From assembly GCA_018366035.1 (NCBI GenBank), contig JAGZIW010000006.1:1-64000 (forward strand): a DNA stretch of 64,000 nt. The letters run 5' to 3'. The stretch is from Butyricicoccus pullicaecorum (lineage in GTDB: Bacteria; Bacillota; Clostridia; Oscillospirales; Butyricicoccaceae). Shown one piece after another: positions 9,096-17,828 of this stretch. The notes beneath the pieces are model-generated. The model had not been told where the DNA came from and searched no databases. It was given only the letters and a program-made list of their open reading frames with translations. A program made the position numbers and the translations under genes. The first letter of the stretch is position 1. Every line of letters begins with the position of its first letter.

Positions 9096-10565
9096 ATGAA
9101 AAAACGAATTTGTGCAGCAGTGGTTGTCAGTACCATGATAGCAGTACAGACGGCTGGTGCATTGGAGAGTCAGATCCCTGCATGGCTTGACCCGAGTGCA
9201 GGGGCAGTGACTGTGCCAACAGCACCTCAGACACAGCCCGATACGCCAAAAACGGCTCAAGTTTCATCGGAGGTGAGAATTCCCAGCACAGGACAGCCTT
9301 CTGGCACAACGGGAACGGTGACAACCAATACCGGAGAGGTCTATCCTACCTATTGGCTTGGCATGTCGGTAGAGGAGGCAACACAGTATCTGGTACAGCA
9401 GGACCCAGAACTTGCAAATGCGGAGATGCTGACCTATGCACAAATTGAACCGCTTGTGCGGACACAAAATCGTACTGTTCTTGCAAACCGTGCGACATTG
9501 GACAGCATCAAAGCGGTAGATCTGGACAAGGCGATTGCAGATCTGCAAGATGCGATCCGTAATTTGGAGCAGGCAGCAGATTCTATGCAGGAACTTACAA
9601 ATAATGTGATACTTTCGCTTTCTACGGTCAATCCCATGGTGGAAAACGGGCAGGCAACTTTAATGATTGGCTCTGCAACAACCGTGCTGCTGCAAAGTAA
9701 TATTGCACAGCTTGAGGCGCAGATCACGCAAATGAAGGAACAGGTGAAAACCCTTAAAAAAACCGATTATGAGCCGTATGAACGCCAATTTGCAATGATT
9801 GAAAATCAGCTGGTCATGGCGGCACAGTCTGCGTATATGGGGCTTATGACATTGCAGCAGAACTATATTATGGCTGCCCAGAAGGCGGATCTGACAGATG
9901 TAAAGCTGCAGGAGATGGAAACACGCTTTGCACTTGGACAGGTGTCCCAGCTCAATGTTGACGAAGTGAAACGGGCAAGCAGTCAGGCACACAGTGCTGT
10001 AAAGACACTTTCTCAGACCCTGTATAATACAAAGGGAGATTTGAGCTTGCTTTTGGGCAGAGATCCTTCTCGAAATTATATGCTGGACGCTTTGCCGGCA
10101 GTTACACCGGACATGATAGCACGAATGCATCTGGAAAGTGATCTTGCAGCTGCAATGGAGCAGAGCTATGACATTTATGCCGCCGAGAAGGCGCTCAAGG
10201 ACGCAAAGGATTTGGACGATGAGGACGAAGGCCGTAAGGATAAAATTCGGGCAGCGGAATATACACTGGAGGGCGCTGAAGCCGCTTTTCAGCAGAATTT
10301 TCACAAGCTGTTCCGTACCGTCGCGGAAAAAAATCGCTTGCTTTCTGTTGCACAGGAGGCGTTGGGCTATCAGGTGCGGGCAACAGATGCGGCCAAGCTG
10401 AAGTATGAAAAGGGAACCATTTCCCGCAATGCATATTTAGAGGCAGATGTAGCAAAGAGTGAGGCAGAGACCAACGTGCTGCTTGCACAAATTGATTTGT
10501 ATTCTGCATATATGCAGTATCAGTGGGCATGTCAGGGTGTCCTGAGCACAACAGGAGGAATGTAA
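9096..10565 (+). CDS. TolC-like coiled-coil secreted protein
   Basis: A 489-residue protein with an N-terminal signal sequence (MKKRICAAVVVSTMIAVQTAGA), a Thr/Pro-rich linker, then long heptad-rich helices around residues 110-250 and again 340-480. The repeated pattern of two long coiled-coil hairpins and the end motif KLKYEKGTISRNAYLEAD match the TolC/outer membrane efflux protein family. A GTG at 9081 is possible, but the ATG at 9096 opens directly into a signal peptide. It is the first gene of an RND efflux operon, after a repressible promoter. In a monoderm cell it cannot be a true outer-membrane channel, so its role may be as an exported partner of the adaptor. Confidence 0.78.
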   Translation: MKKRICAAVVVSTMIAVQTAGALESQIPAWLDPSAGAVTVPTAPQTQPDTPKTAQVSSEVRIPSTGQPSGTTGTVTTNTGEVYPTYWLGMSVEEATQYLVQQDPELANAEMLTYAQIEPLVRTQNRTVLANRATLDSIKAVDLDKAIADLQDAIRNLEQAADSMQELTNNVILSLSTVNPMVENGQATLMIGSATTVLLQSNIAQLEAQITQMKEQVKTLKKTDYEPYERQFAMIENQLVMAAQSAYMGLMTLQQNYIMAAQKADLTDVKLQEMETRFALGQVSQLNVDEVKRASSQAHSAVKTLSQTLYNTKGDLSLLLGRDPSRNYMLDALPAVTPDMIARMHLESDLAAAMEQSYDIYAAEKALKDAKDLDDEDEGRKDKIRAAEYTLEGAEAAFQQNFHKLFRTVAEKNRLLSVAQEALGYQVRATDAAKLKYEKGTISRNAYLEADVAKSEAETNVLLAQIDLYSAYMQYQWACQGVLSTTGGM

Positions 10566-10568
10566 TTC

Positions 10569-11990
10569 ATGCAGAGAAAAAGATTTGTAGCGGCTGCAAT
10601 CGCAGGACTGCTTGTATTGACGGCGTGCGGCAATCAGGCACAGCAGCCGGAGGACGCAACCACACAGCAGGAGTCTGCCTCCAGCACGCCTGTGGAAGTA
10701 CAGAGCGTTGTGCGCACTAATTTATCCAATGAAAGCATGGTTTCCGGACAGGTGGTTGCAGATACGCCCATTTCGATTGTCCCAACGATTTCCGGAACGG
10801 TACTGAATTTGCCTGTCAAGGTAGGAGACAGCGTAAAAAAGGGAGACTTGTTATTTCGAATTGACACGACACAGATCACAAGCTCTTACAGTGCACTCAA
10901 GCAGAGCTATGATGCTACGCAGCGTATGACAAACGAGGCCATTCAAAATGCACAGGCAGCCCTGCCGATTGCGCAGAGTGCGCTCACAACAGCACAGACC
11001 AATTATGATAATACGCTTGCATTATTTAATGTAGGCGCGGTTTCGCAGGTTGAGGTGGATCAGACACGAATGCAGCTCGATCAGGCGCGCAATCAGCTCA
11101 GTCAGGCACAGTCTGCTGTGACACAGGCGCGTGCCAGTCAGCAGGCACAGCTTGCCCAGATCGAGGCGTCCCTGTCCCAAATGAATGCACAGGTGGCTGC
11201 GGCAACCGTTACGGCTCCCTGTGACGGACTTATTGTTGGTGTCAATATTACAGCGGGCGGCATTGCGGCACCATCAGGACCTGCCATTCTCTTGTCAGAA
11301 GGCGGACGTACCCGTGTTTCGGTACAGGTATCCGAAGATCTGCTGGGACAGCTGAAGGTTGGGGATATTGCAGAGGTCACGGTATCTGCGGTTTCCGATG
11401 TGCCATTTCAGGCTGCGATTGCCTCCATTGCACCGGCAGCCAATGCACAGACTGCCCTTTATGAGGTACGTATGTATACTCTGCTTGGCGTAAATTATCC
11501 AATCGGTGCATTTGCAGAGGTTACATTTTTTACCAACCAGCGCAAAGATACGGTTACGATTCCATCAGATGCAATTTTGACAGATGGAACACAGAGTTAT
11601 GTATATATTGTAGAGGAGGATTCAGCAACAAAAGTTCCGGTCGATACTGGCATTGTCGGAAATGGTATTACCGAGATCCTTTCAGGGCTGACAGGCGGTG
11701 AAATGCTCGTTGTGAAGGGGCAAAATTACCTGACAGACGGTGAAGACGTTCGAATCGTGGCAGATAGGACGGACAAAACACAAGAGACAGAACAGGTAAC
11801 GAATGTACCGCTGCCGCAGCCTGTTCCCGAAGGAACACAGTCTGCTCCAGAGACAAAGCCTGTTCCCGAAGGAACACAGCCCGCGCCGGAGGCAAAGCCC
11901 GCTCCGGAAGAAGCACAGCCTGCACCCGCCGCAGCTGCACCAACCCCTGCTGCGTCATCTGCAGCCCAGCCTGAGGAGGCAAATTCATGA
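10569..11990 (+). CDS. Efflux adaptor lipoprotein (HlyD/RND membrane fusion family)
   Basis: A 473-residue membrane fusion protein. The lipobox LTAC (cysteine near residue 19) follows a short signal peptide. Half of the lipoyl domain is seen in GTVLNLPVKVGDSVKKGDLL, then a coiled-coil hairpin rich in Gln/Ala (residues about 100-200), then the second lipoyl half VTAPCDGLIVGVNI and a beta-barrel domain. The C-terminus is an unusual Pro/Glu/Ala-rich tail with a 13-residue tandem repeat. AGGAGG precedes the ATG. Its stop overlaps the RND pump start (ATGA), so the pair is translationally coupled and probably forms one complex. Confidence 0.9.
   Translation: MQRKRFVAAAIAGLLVLTACGNQAQQPEDATTQQESASSTPVEVQSVVRTNLSNESMVSGQVVADTPISIVPTISGTVLNLPVKVGDSVKKGDLLFRIDTTQITSSYSALKQSYDATQRMTNEAIQNAQAALPIAQSALTTAQTNYDNTLALFNVGAVSQVEVDQTRMQLDQARNQLSQAQSAVTQARASQQAQLAQIEASLSQMNAQVAAATVTAPCDGLIVGVNITAGGIAAPSGPAILLSEGGRTRVSVQVSEDLLGQLKVGDIAEVTVSAVSDVPFQAAIASIAPAANAQTALYEVRMYTLLGVNYPIGAFAEVTFFTNQRKDTVTIPSDAILTDGTQSYVYIVEEDSATKVPVDTGIVGNGITEILSGLTGGEMLVVKGQNYLTDGEDVRIVADRTDKTQETEQVTNVPLPQPVPEGTQSAPETKPVPEGTQPAPEAKPAPEEAQPAPAAAAPTPAASSAAQPEEANS
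11820..11936 (+). repeat. 39-bp tandem repeat in the adaptor's C-terminal tail
   Basis: Three units of 39 bases (11820-11858, 11859-11897, 11898-11936) encode PVPEGTQSAPETK, PVPEGTQPAPEAK and a diverged PAPEEAQPAPAAA. The first 21 bases of units 1 and 2 are identical. The repeat makes a flexible Pro-rich tail and is likely to vary in copy number between strains. Confidence 0.85.
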
Positions 11991-14900
11991 ATATTGCAGA
12001 CTTTTGTCTGAAGCATAAGGTTACGACTATTATGGCCTATGTGCTCGTTGTGGTATTTGGTATTATGGGGTTTGCCTCTCTGCCGCTTGCAATGCTGCCA
12101 GATATGGAATTGCCAATGGCTGTTGTCTATACCTCATATACCGATGCGGGGCCGCAGGAAGTTGAGAATATGGTCACGAAGACCATAGAATCTGCCTGTG
12201 CGAGCGTTTCCGGTATGGACGAGATTCAATCGCTTTCCTCTGAAGGCTCCTCCATGGTCATGATTCGCTTTGCAGACGGAACAAATATGGACGAGGCGAT
12301 GGTAGATTTGCGAGATCGAATCGATCGCGTTAAGGGCTTTTTGCCGGAGGACGCCGACGCGCCGACTACCATGACAATGGACGTGGATTCTATTCCGGTA
12401 CTGACTTTGGGCTTAAAGGGTGCAGACCTTGCCTCTCTGCAAGCGATTGCCGAAGATGAAATTCAGCCGGCATTGGAAAGAATCGATGGTGTCGCTTCCG
12501 TAGATATTGCGGGCGGATATGCCAATGAAATTGTGGTGGATACCAAAGCGGATCGCCTTGCAGGGTATCATATGTCTGTTTCTTATATTGCACAGATTCT
12601 TTCCGCAGAAAATGTTGCACTTCCGGCAGGCACAGTGCAGTCTGGTGCACAGAGTTTTTCTGTGCGCACAGACGGAGAATATAGCTCGGTAGAAGAGATT
12701 GCGGATACACTCATTCCGCTGCCGGCTGGCGGCGGCGCTGTTCGGCTTGGAGAAATTGCAAATGTATATCTCGCACCGCAGGAGCAGACAACCATCGCGA
12801 AAATTGGAGGAGAACCCTGCCTGACGATTTCCGTCAATAAGCAGTCAGATGTCAATACATTGCAGGTTGCAGAGCGTTCCAAAAAAGCGTTGGAGGAAGT
12901 GACAGCAGAATTGCCAACGCTGGATTGGGTACTGCTTATGGACCAAAGCGACAGCATCAATATGACTGTCGATTCTGTTATACAGAATATTGTATTTGGC
13001 GTGCTGCTTGCAGCCGTTGTATTGTTTGTATTTTTGCGCGATATCGGAGCAACGGTCGTGATTTCCCTGTCCATGCCAATCTGTATCATTTCTGTCTTTT
13101 TGATTATGCAGGTCACAAGGATCACCATGAACATGATGTCGCTTGGCGGTATCGCGATGGGCGTGGGTATGATTGTGGATAACTCCATTGTTGTGCTTGA
13201 AAATATTTTTCGTTATCGTTCAGATGGAGCCTCTCGTTTTGATGCCTGTGTGGAGGGTACCAAAGAGGTTGCGCTGTCCATCTCTGCATCTACACTTACA
13301 ACCGTTGCGGTATTTTTGCCCATCGGCTTATCAGGCGGCTTGACGGGAATGATGTTCCGCGAATTTTGCGTGACCATTTGCTCGCTGCTTTTTGCGTCCC
13401 TGTTGATTGCACTCACATTGGTACCGCTCCTGTGCTATATGCTGCTTGACCGCGGCGGAAAGCACAAGATGAGAACACCGGATACCGGTCATGATATTGC
13501 AGACCGCCCACTCATGCAAAAATACAAGCAGCTGTTGGGGCATTTCATCACACATCGCAAAAGAGCAGTGCTGATATCCTGTGGTATGATCGTTGTATTT
13601 TTGGGATTCATTTCGTTCACAGGTGTAGAACTGATACCGGAGATGGACGAAAGCATGGTTGATGTCTCAATTGAGATGCCTGTCGGCTCAGAACTGGAAG
13701 ATATTGCAGCTGTGTCAGATCAGGTTGTGGATATTGCCATTGAAGAGGTTCCCGAGATTACAAGCATTTATTACACAACCGGAGGAGCATCTCTCAGCAG
13801 TACCTCCTCTGCAAACACTGCTGCGATTACCATGAAGCTTGTCACAAAGGGGGAAAGAGACCGCAGCACACAGGAAATTGCTGCTGCACTCAGGGAAAAG
13901 GTACAGGATTTAGCGGGTGCGGAGATATCTGTCACAGCGTCGGGTACAATGAATATGTCAGCGATGACAGGAGAGGCAATTTCGGTTACACTGCGCGGTG
14001 ACGATCACGACCTCTTGCTCACAACAGCAGAGGATTTAACAGAGAAATTACAGACACTGCCGGGAGCCGTGGAGGTATCTTCTTCGGCGTCTGAGCAGGT
14101 TCCAGAGGTTGAAATTACACTCAAACGTGCCAATGCTTCCAAATTTGGTCTGACAGCTGCCGCAATTGGGCAGGCTGTCCGCGGTGAGCTTTCGGGTCAG
14201 ACAGCTACACAGCTGAAAATTGACGGACAGGAAATTCGAGTAAATGTTCGTGGAGACAGCCGTGCGCAGGACAGTCTAGATGCCTTGCGCAGCGTGATGA
14301 TCCCGACACAGGCTGGCGGTTCTGTACCGCTTCGTTTGGTGGCGGAGGTCAATACGGTGCTTGCCCCGCAGTCCATCAATCGAGTCAATCAAAGCCGTAC
14401 AGTGACCATTACAGGCGGAATAGATGAAACGGTATCTACGGCACAGATGAGCGCAGCGGTACAAGAGGTGATGGATACGTTCCCGCTGCCGGAAGGTATT
14501 TCTTATGAATCCGGCGGTGAAATGCAGGAAATGATAGAAACCTTTGTACGTCTCGCTTATGCGTTGGTGGTTGCGTTGGGACTCGTTTATTTTGTCCTTG
14601 CAAGTCAGTTTGAATCCTTTGTGATGCCGGTCATCATTATGACGATTCTGCCAATCGGCTTGCTTGGATCGCTGGTTGGACTGCCGCTGACGGGCAGCAA
14701 GATTTCTATGGTTGCATTTATTGGTGTCATTATGCTTGCCGGTACGGTTGTCAACTCGTCGATTGTGCTCATCGACTATATCAATGTGCGCCGCAAACGT
14801 GGAGAGGAAAAAGATGCTGCAATTTTGAATGCGTGTCCGCGCCGCGTGCGTCCGGTTTTGATGACGACACTCACAACTATTTTGGGGTTGCTGCCAATGA

Positions 14901-15106
14901 TTTTTTCCAATGGAGAGGGCTCAGAAATGATGCAGCCGATGGCAGTTGTTATGATTACCGGCATGGTGGTTTCGACCATTGTGACCTTGCTGTTTACACC
15001 GGTTTATTATTCACTGATTGATAGCTTGAGTGAACACATTACCAATCGAAAGACGCGCAAAAGGGCTAATATGACGGGGCAAGACAATTTGGAAGGAGAG
15101 TCATAA
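11987..15106 (+). CDS. RND efflux permease, SwrC-like
   Basis: A 1039-residue resistance-nodulation-division pump with the family's twofold layout: TM1 at residues about 15-35, a large extracytoplasmic loop, TM2-6 at about 330-490, a second loop, TM8-12 at about 850-1010. The TM4 motif is GMIVDNSIVVLENIFRY: one aspartate (D398) is kept while the second relay aspartate of AcrB is asparagine. The TM10 position of the AcrB lysine is also asparagine (N923, in GTVVNSSIVLIDYIN). Gram-positive SwrC/YerP pumps share this pattern, so it is probably functional but differs in proton relay from AcrB. It overlaps the adaptor gene by four bases and is followed by its TetR regulator. Confidence 0.93.
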   Translation: MNIADFCLKHKVTTIMAYVLVVVFGIMGFASLPLAMLPDMELPMAVVYTSYTDAGPQEVENMVTKTIESACASVSGMDEIQSLSSEGSSMVMIRFADGTNMDEAMVDLRDRIDRVKGFLPEDADAPTTMTMDVDSIPVLTLGLKGADLASLQAIAEDEIQPALERIDGVASVDIAGGYANEIVVDTKADRLAGYHMSVSYIAQILSAENVALPAGTVQSGAQSFSVRTDGEYSSVEEIADTLIPLPAGGGAVRLGEIANVYLAPQEQTTIAKIGGEPCLTISVNKQSDVNTLQVAERSKKALEEVTAELPTLDWVLLMDQSDSINMTVDSVIQNIVFGVLLAAVVLFVFLRDIGATVVISLSMPICIISVFLIMQVTRITMNMMSLGGIAMGVGMIVDNSIVVLENIFRYRSDGASRFDACVEGTKEVALSISASTLTTVAVFLPIGLSGGLTGMMFREFCVTICSLLFASLLIALTLVPLLCYMLLDRGGKHKMRTPDTGHDIADRPLMQKYKQLLGHFITHRKRAVLISCGMIVVFLGFISFTGVELIPEMDESMVDVSIEMPVGSELEDIAAVSDQVVDIAIEEVPEITSIYYTTGGASLSSTSSANTAAITMKLVTKGERDRSTQEIAAALREKVQDLAGAEISVTASGTMNMSAMTGEAISVTLRGDDHDLLLTTAEDLTEKLQTLPGAVEVSSSASEQVPEVEITLKRANASKFGLTAAAIGQAVRGELSGQTATQLKIDGQEIRVNVRGDSRAQDSLDALRSVMIPTQAGGSVPLRLVAEVNTVLAPQSINRVNQSRTVTITGGIDETVSTAQMSAAVQEVMDTFPLPEGISYESGGEMQEMIETFVRLAYALVVALGLVYFVLASQFESFVMPVIIMTILPIGLLGSLVGLPLTGSKISMVAFIGVIMLAGTVVNSSIVLIDYINVRRKRGEEKDAAILNACPRRVRPVLMTTLTTILGLLPMIFSNGEGSEMMQPMAVVMITGMVVSTIVTLLFTPVYYSLIDSLSEHITNRKTRKRANMTGQDNLEGES

Positions 15107-15112
15107 GTCAAA

Positions 15113-15688
15113 ATGGAGGAAAAATTGGACATTCGCAGCCGACGCAGATTGGCAATTTTGACTGCGGCAGCAGAAGAATTTTGCCAAAATGGATTTGACC
15201 ATGCACGAATGGATGCAATTGCAACGCGTGTTGGAATTGGAAAATCTACTATTTATGAATATTTCCCGTCAAAAACAGCGCTTTTTACCGCTGTGGGGGA
15301 GCAAATGGCAGAACAAGCAAAACGGGAAATGTGCATCATTTTAGAGGAAGATGTTCCATTTCGGCATAAAATGCTCAATTATATGCGTTTTCTCACAACC
15401 CTCATGGCACAGATGGGGCAAAAGTTTTTGAATGTATTTCGTGAAAATACGTCTTTGTCACTCATTGATGAAATTGGACAGCGCTATCATACAGAGCTGT
15501 ATAATCTGGTGCTCGATGCGGTCAAGCGCGCCAAAGATGCCGGAGAGCTGCGCGCAGGGCTTGACCCTGTTGTTGCCACGGCGCTGCTGACCTCTGTCCC
15601 GGGAACAATCCTAAAGAAGTATGATGTATCCGCAGAAGCGGTGGTTGACTTATTGATGCAGGGGATGGACGTATGCGGGGAAAAATAA
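15113..15688 (+). CDS. TetR/AcrR-family regulator of the efflux operon
   Basis: A 191-residue regulator with an N-terminal TetR helix-turn-helix (MDAIATRVGIGKSTIYEYF, residues about 32-50) preceded by the family's AILTAAAEEFCQNGFD. The C-terminal helical ligand domain is ordinary. GGAGAG lies before the ATG, six bases after the RND stop. As the fourth gene of the operon it would be made with the pump and could repress the operon promoter through the palindrome at 9032-9051, a negative feedback loop relieved by a pump substrate. That link is inferred from context. Confidence 0.9.
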   Translation: MEEKLDIRSRRRLAILTAAAEEFCQNGFDHARMDAIATRVGIGKSTIYEYFPSKTALFTAVGEQMAEQAKREMCIILEEDVPFRHKMLNYMRFLTTLMAQMGQKFLNVFRENTSLSLIDEIGQRYHTELYNLVLDAVKRAKDAGELRAGLDPVVATALLTSVPGTILKKYDVSAEAVVDLLMQGMDVCGEK

Positions 15689-16590
15689 TGGATCGGGCGT
15701 GGCTGAAAGGAATCGCGGGAAGCGAACGCTGGCGTAAGGTCCTGCCTGTGCGCGACGGCTGGGGTACAGATGAAAAGTATGAAATCTATACCTATACAGG
15801 AGAACATTTTCTCCTGCGGGCAGCAGATGAAAGCCGCACCAAGGAGAAATATGCAGAATTTGCCTTTGTGCAGCGCTGTCAGGCAATGGGATTTTCAACA
15901 CCGCGGACGGTGGATTGTGGGCTGCATCATGGACGTGTATATCAAATTTTGAGCTGGATTGAGGGGGAACCCTTATCGAGAGAACTCATTGGTATGCCGG
16001 AGAGTGAGCAGTACCGTCTGGGGCAAGAGGCTGGGCGCGCGCTCGCAGCAATTCATAGTGTAATGCTGGAGCCAGCAGAGTGGACCGAGGCAGACGGACA
16101 GGTGGAGCGCCGCAAGCGTGTCATACTGGGCTATATGAGCAGCAGGCATCGTATGGCTGGAGATGACAGTGTGATTATGTTTGTGGCAAAGCATGTCACA
16201 CAGCCAAAACGACTTGTCGGTCTGCATGGAGACTTCCATATTGGAAATCTGCTTCTGACACCCGAAGGGAAAATTGCAGTAATCGATTTTGACCGCCGTT
16301 CTGTTGGGGATCGGTGGCAGGATTTTCAGAAAGCACAGGCATTTTCTATTCCGCGCAGTACGGCATTCGTCAATGGGCAGCTGCATGCCTATTTTCGGGG
16401 TGATCCACCCGATGTATTTTGGGAGGCATTTTCTTATGAGGCGGCATACGGAGCCATTGAACAGATTTTGTGGGCGGCACAGTTTCGCTCAGATGCGGTA
16501 CGACAGATGCAGATGAATTATGCACGTGCCATGCATGATTTTAGGGGGTTTACACCATGTGAGCCGCCATGCTGGTATGAACAGGCTTAA
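15688..16590 (+). CDS. Aminoglycoside phosphotransferase (APH)-family kinase
   Basis: A 300-residue protein of the APH/choline kinase fold. The catalytic loop is LHGDFHIGNLLL (aspartate base, asparagine metal ligand) and the Mg-binding motif is VIDFDRRSVGD. The start is taken at 15688, where ATG overlaps the tetR stop as TAATG and GGGG lies seven bases upstream; an ATG at 15673 is also in frame. It is the last gene of the efflux operon, which suggests a role in drug or metabolite modification together with export, but family members also phosphorylate small cellular metabolites. A resistance function cannot be claimed from sequence alone. Confidence 0.83.
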   Translation: MDRAWLKGIAGSERWRKVLPVRDGWGTDEKYEIYTYTGEHFLLRAADESRTKEKYAEFAFVQRCQAMGFSTPRTVDCGLHHGRVYQILSWIEGEPLSRELIGMPESEQYRLGQEAGRALAAIHSVMLEPAEWTEADGQVERRKRVILGYMSSRHRMAGDDSVIMFVAKHVTQPKRLVGLHGDFHIGNLLLTPEGKIAVIDFDRRSVGDRWQDFQKAQAFSIPRSTAFVNGQLHAYFRGDPPDVFWEAFSYEAAYGAIEQILWAAQFRSDAVRQMQMNYARAMHDFRGFTPCEPPCWYEQA

Positions 16591-16683
16591 TCGGAAAGAG
16601 ACTTCGAATCGTATTTCGCGCCCATGGCGCATACCAAATTGTATAAAACGTTACGATATTTGTCTGCTTTTTTACACAGCAGA

Positions 16684-16725
16684 ATGCCCGAAATCGCGCA
16701 TCAATGCGCGATTTCGGGCATTTTT
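16684..16725. terminator. Very strong perfect hairpin terminator
   Basis: An 18-base arm starting ATGCCCGAAATCGCG (16684-16701) is the exact reverse complement of 16704-16721, followed by TTTTT. The stem is nearly loop-free. It would end the efflux operon about 95 bases past its last stop. The 330 bases between 16591 and 16921 hold this, a second weaker hairpin and no gene I can support. Confidence 0.85.
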
Positions 16726-16805
16726 CGTCCAGAAAACTTTGCATGGCGGACGCCGAATTATATCAAAAAAAACATAGTTTTTGAACATATACCAGATGAA
16801 CCCAA

Positions 16806-16831
16806 AGCTGCTGAGAAAGCAGTTTTTTTAT
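16806..16831 (+). terminator. Weak T-tailed hairpin
   Basis: GCTGCT-GAGAA-AGCAG followed by seven T residues. A short-stem possible intrinsic terminator on the plus strand, a backup to the strong hairpin upstream. Confidence 0.5.
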
Positions 16832-16921
16832 CTTTTTGAATGGTTGTCTGTGATGAAATCTGTCAAGAAAAATGGAAAACAAAAGATTTTGCTTGAAAGC
16901 AGAACAAGCGGCAGTGTACGA

Positions 16922-17554
16922 TTAGAATGAGGACAACAGTTCGTCAGCGAGCTGCGGCACCAGTGTGTCACGGTTGGAGGGGGTTACGGAGATGACCTGT
17001 ACGCTCGAATGGCTTCGAATCGGATCTAACCAAGAAGCAGTGGTCATGTGGCGGAGGACGCCCAGAATTGGAATGGGCATGTCCAGTGCGTGATAGACAG
17101 TCCGATGAAATGCAGCGGCATTTGCTTCGAGATACCCGCACTCATCAAAAATCAGAACAGGGCAGCGCTTTGAGGTGCGCTGGATCGTCTGTGCATTTTT
17201 TAAGCCTTGTTCGATCCAGACTTTTGCACTGATATTGAAGGCATCTGAAAAGACCGTTGGGTGTGTATTTTCGGAAAATTTGGCGGCAGGGATTGGAATA
17301 TTGTTCTGCGCAAGCAGTGCCTGATGGAGTTGTACGGGGGAGACGCATTGACTTTGATGGGATTGACCAAATAAATCTGCATAAATAGCGGCGTTGCCAA
17401 GATATAAACTACGGGGAAATGCAGGGCCACGGCATGTAAAATAGGTCAGGAATCCACCTGCTGCTGTTAGCTTTCCAGTGCTGTGCCTTAGAATGGACTG
17501 AATGAGTGTACTCTTGCCGCATTGGATTTGACCGGTTAAAAATATATGCTTCAT
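16922..17554 (-). CDS. P-loop NTPase, THEP1/NTPase_1-like
   Basis: A 210-residue nucleotide-binding protein. The Walker A motif GQIQCGKST is at residues 8-16, right after the start MKHIFLTG, and a Walker B-like motif CPVLIFDECGYLE lies near residue 125. This arrangement matches the THEP1 nucleoside-triphosphatase family. AGGAG lies six bases before the ATG at 17554; a longer in-frame start at 17599 has no ribosome site. It stands alone, divergent from the chemoreceptor. Related NTPases are sometimes found with molybdenum-enzyme accessory genes; XdhC occurs 6 kb away here, which is only suggestive. The cellular role is unknown. Confidence 0.7.
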   Translation of the reverse strand: MKHIFLTGQIQCGKSTLIQSILRHSTGKLTAAGGFLTYFTCRGPAFPRSLYLGNAAIYADLFGQSHQSQCVSPVQLHQALLAQNNIPIPAAKFSENTHPTVFSDAFNISAKVWIEQGLKNAQTIQRTSKRCPVLIFDECGYLEANAAAFHRTVYHALDMPIPILGVLRHMTTASWLDPIRSHSSVQVISVTPSNRDTLVPQLADELLSSF

Positions 17555-17645
17555 AAAATACTCCTGACTTAGTGTATTGGGAAAATCGAATCTCCCCATA
17601 AAAGAAAAATTTTTTAATATGGTGGTAAAAATTAGAAAATTGGAA

Positions 17646-17674
17646 TTTCAAACAAAATCATGTTATGGTATACT
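17646..17674 (+). promoter_or_regulatory. Candidate promoter of the chemoreceptor gene
   Basis: TTTCAA (17646-17651), 17 bases, TATACT (17669-17674), about 150 bases before the gene. A second TATAAT occurs at about 17681. The region between has no gene I can support. Confidence 0.45.
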
Positions 17675-17828
17675 AAGCTATATAATAGCAGGGAGAGGTA
17701 TAAACTGTCGAATATAAAAGCTGGCTGTTGGAGGAGGCCCTTGGCTTAGTGGAAGGCTGTGAGAAAATAAGCGAAAGAACAATCGGAATGTATTTCAGTA
17801 TATTGATAGGAAAAGAGTGTGAAAGATT

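Noticed and set aside
9660..10304. A 214-codon minus-strand open frame inside the TolC-like gene
   Set aside because: It is antisense to a clear coding gene, Cys/His/Leu-biased like a shadow frame, with no start signal.
16550..16777. Short opposing frames (CPKSRI...ARFRAF on both strands) around 16700
   Set aside because: They come from the palindromic hairpin at 16684-16721, which reads alike on both strands.
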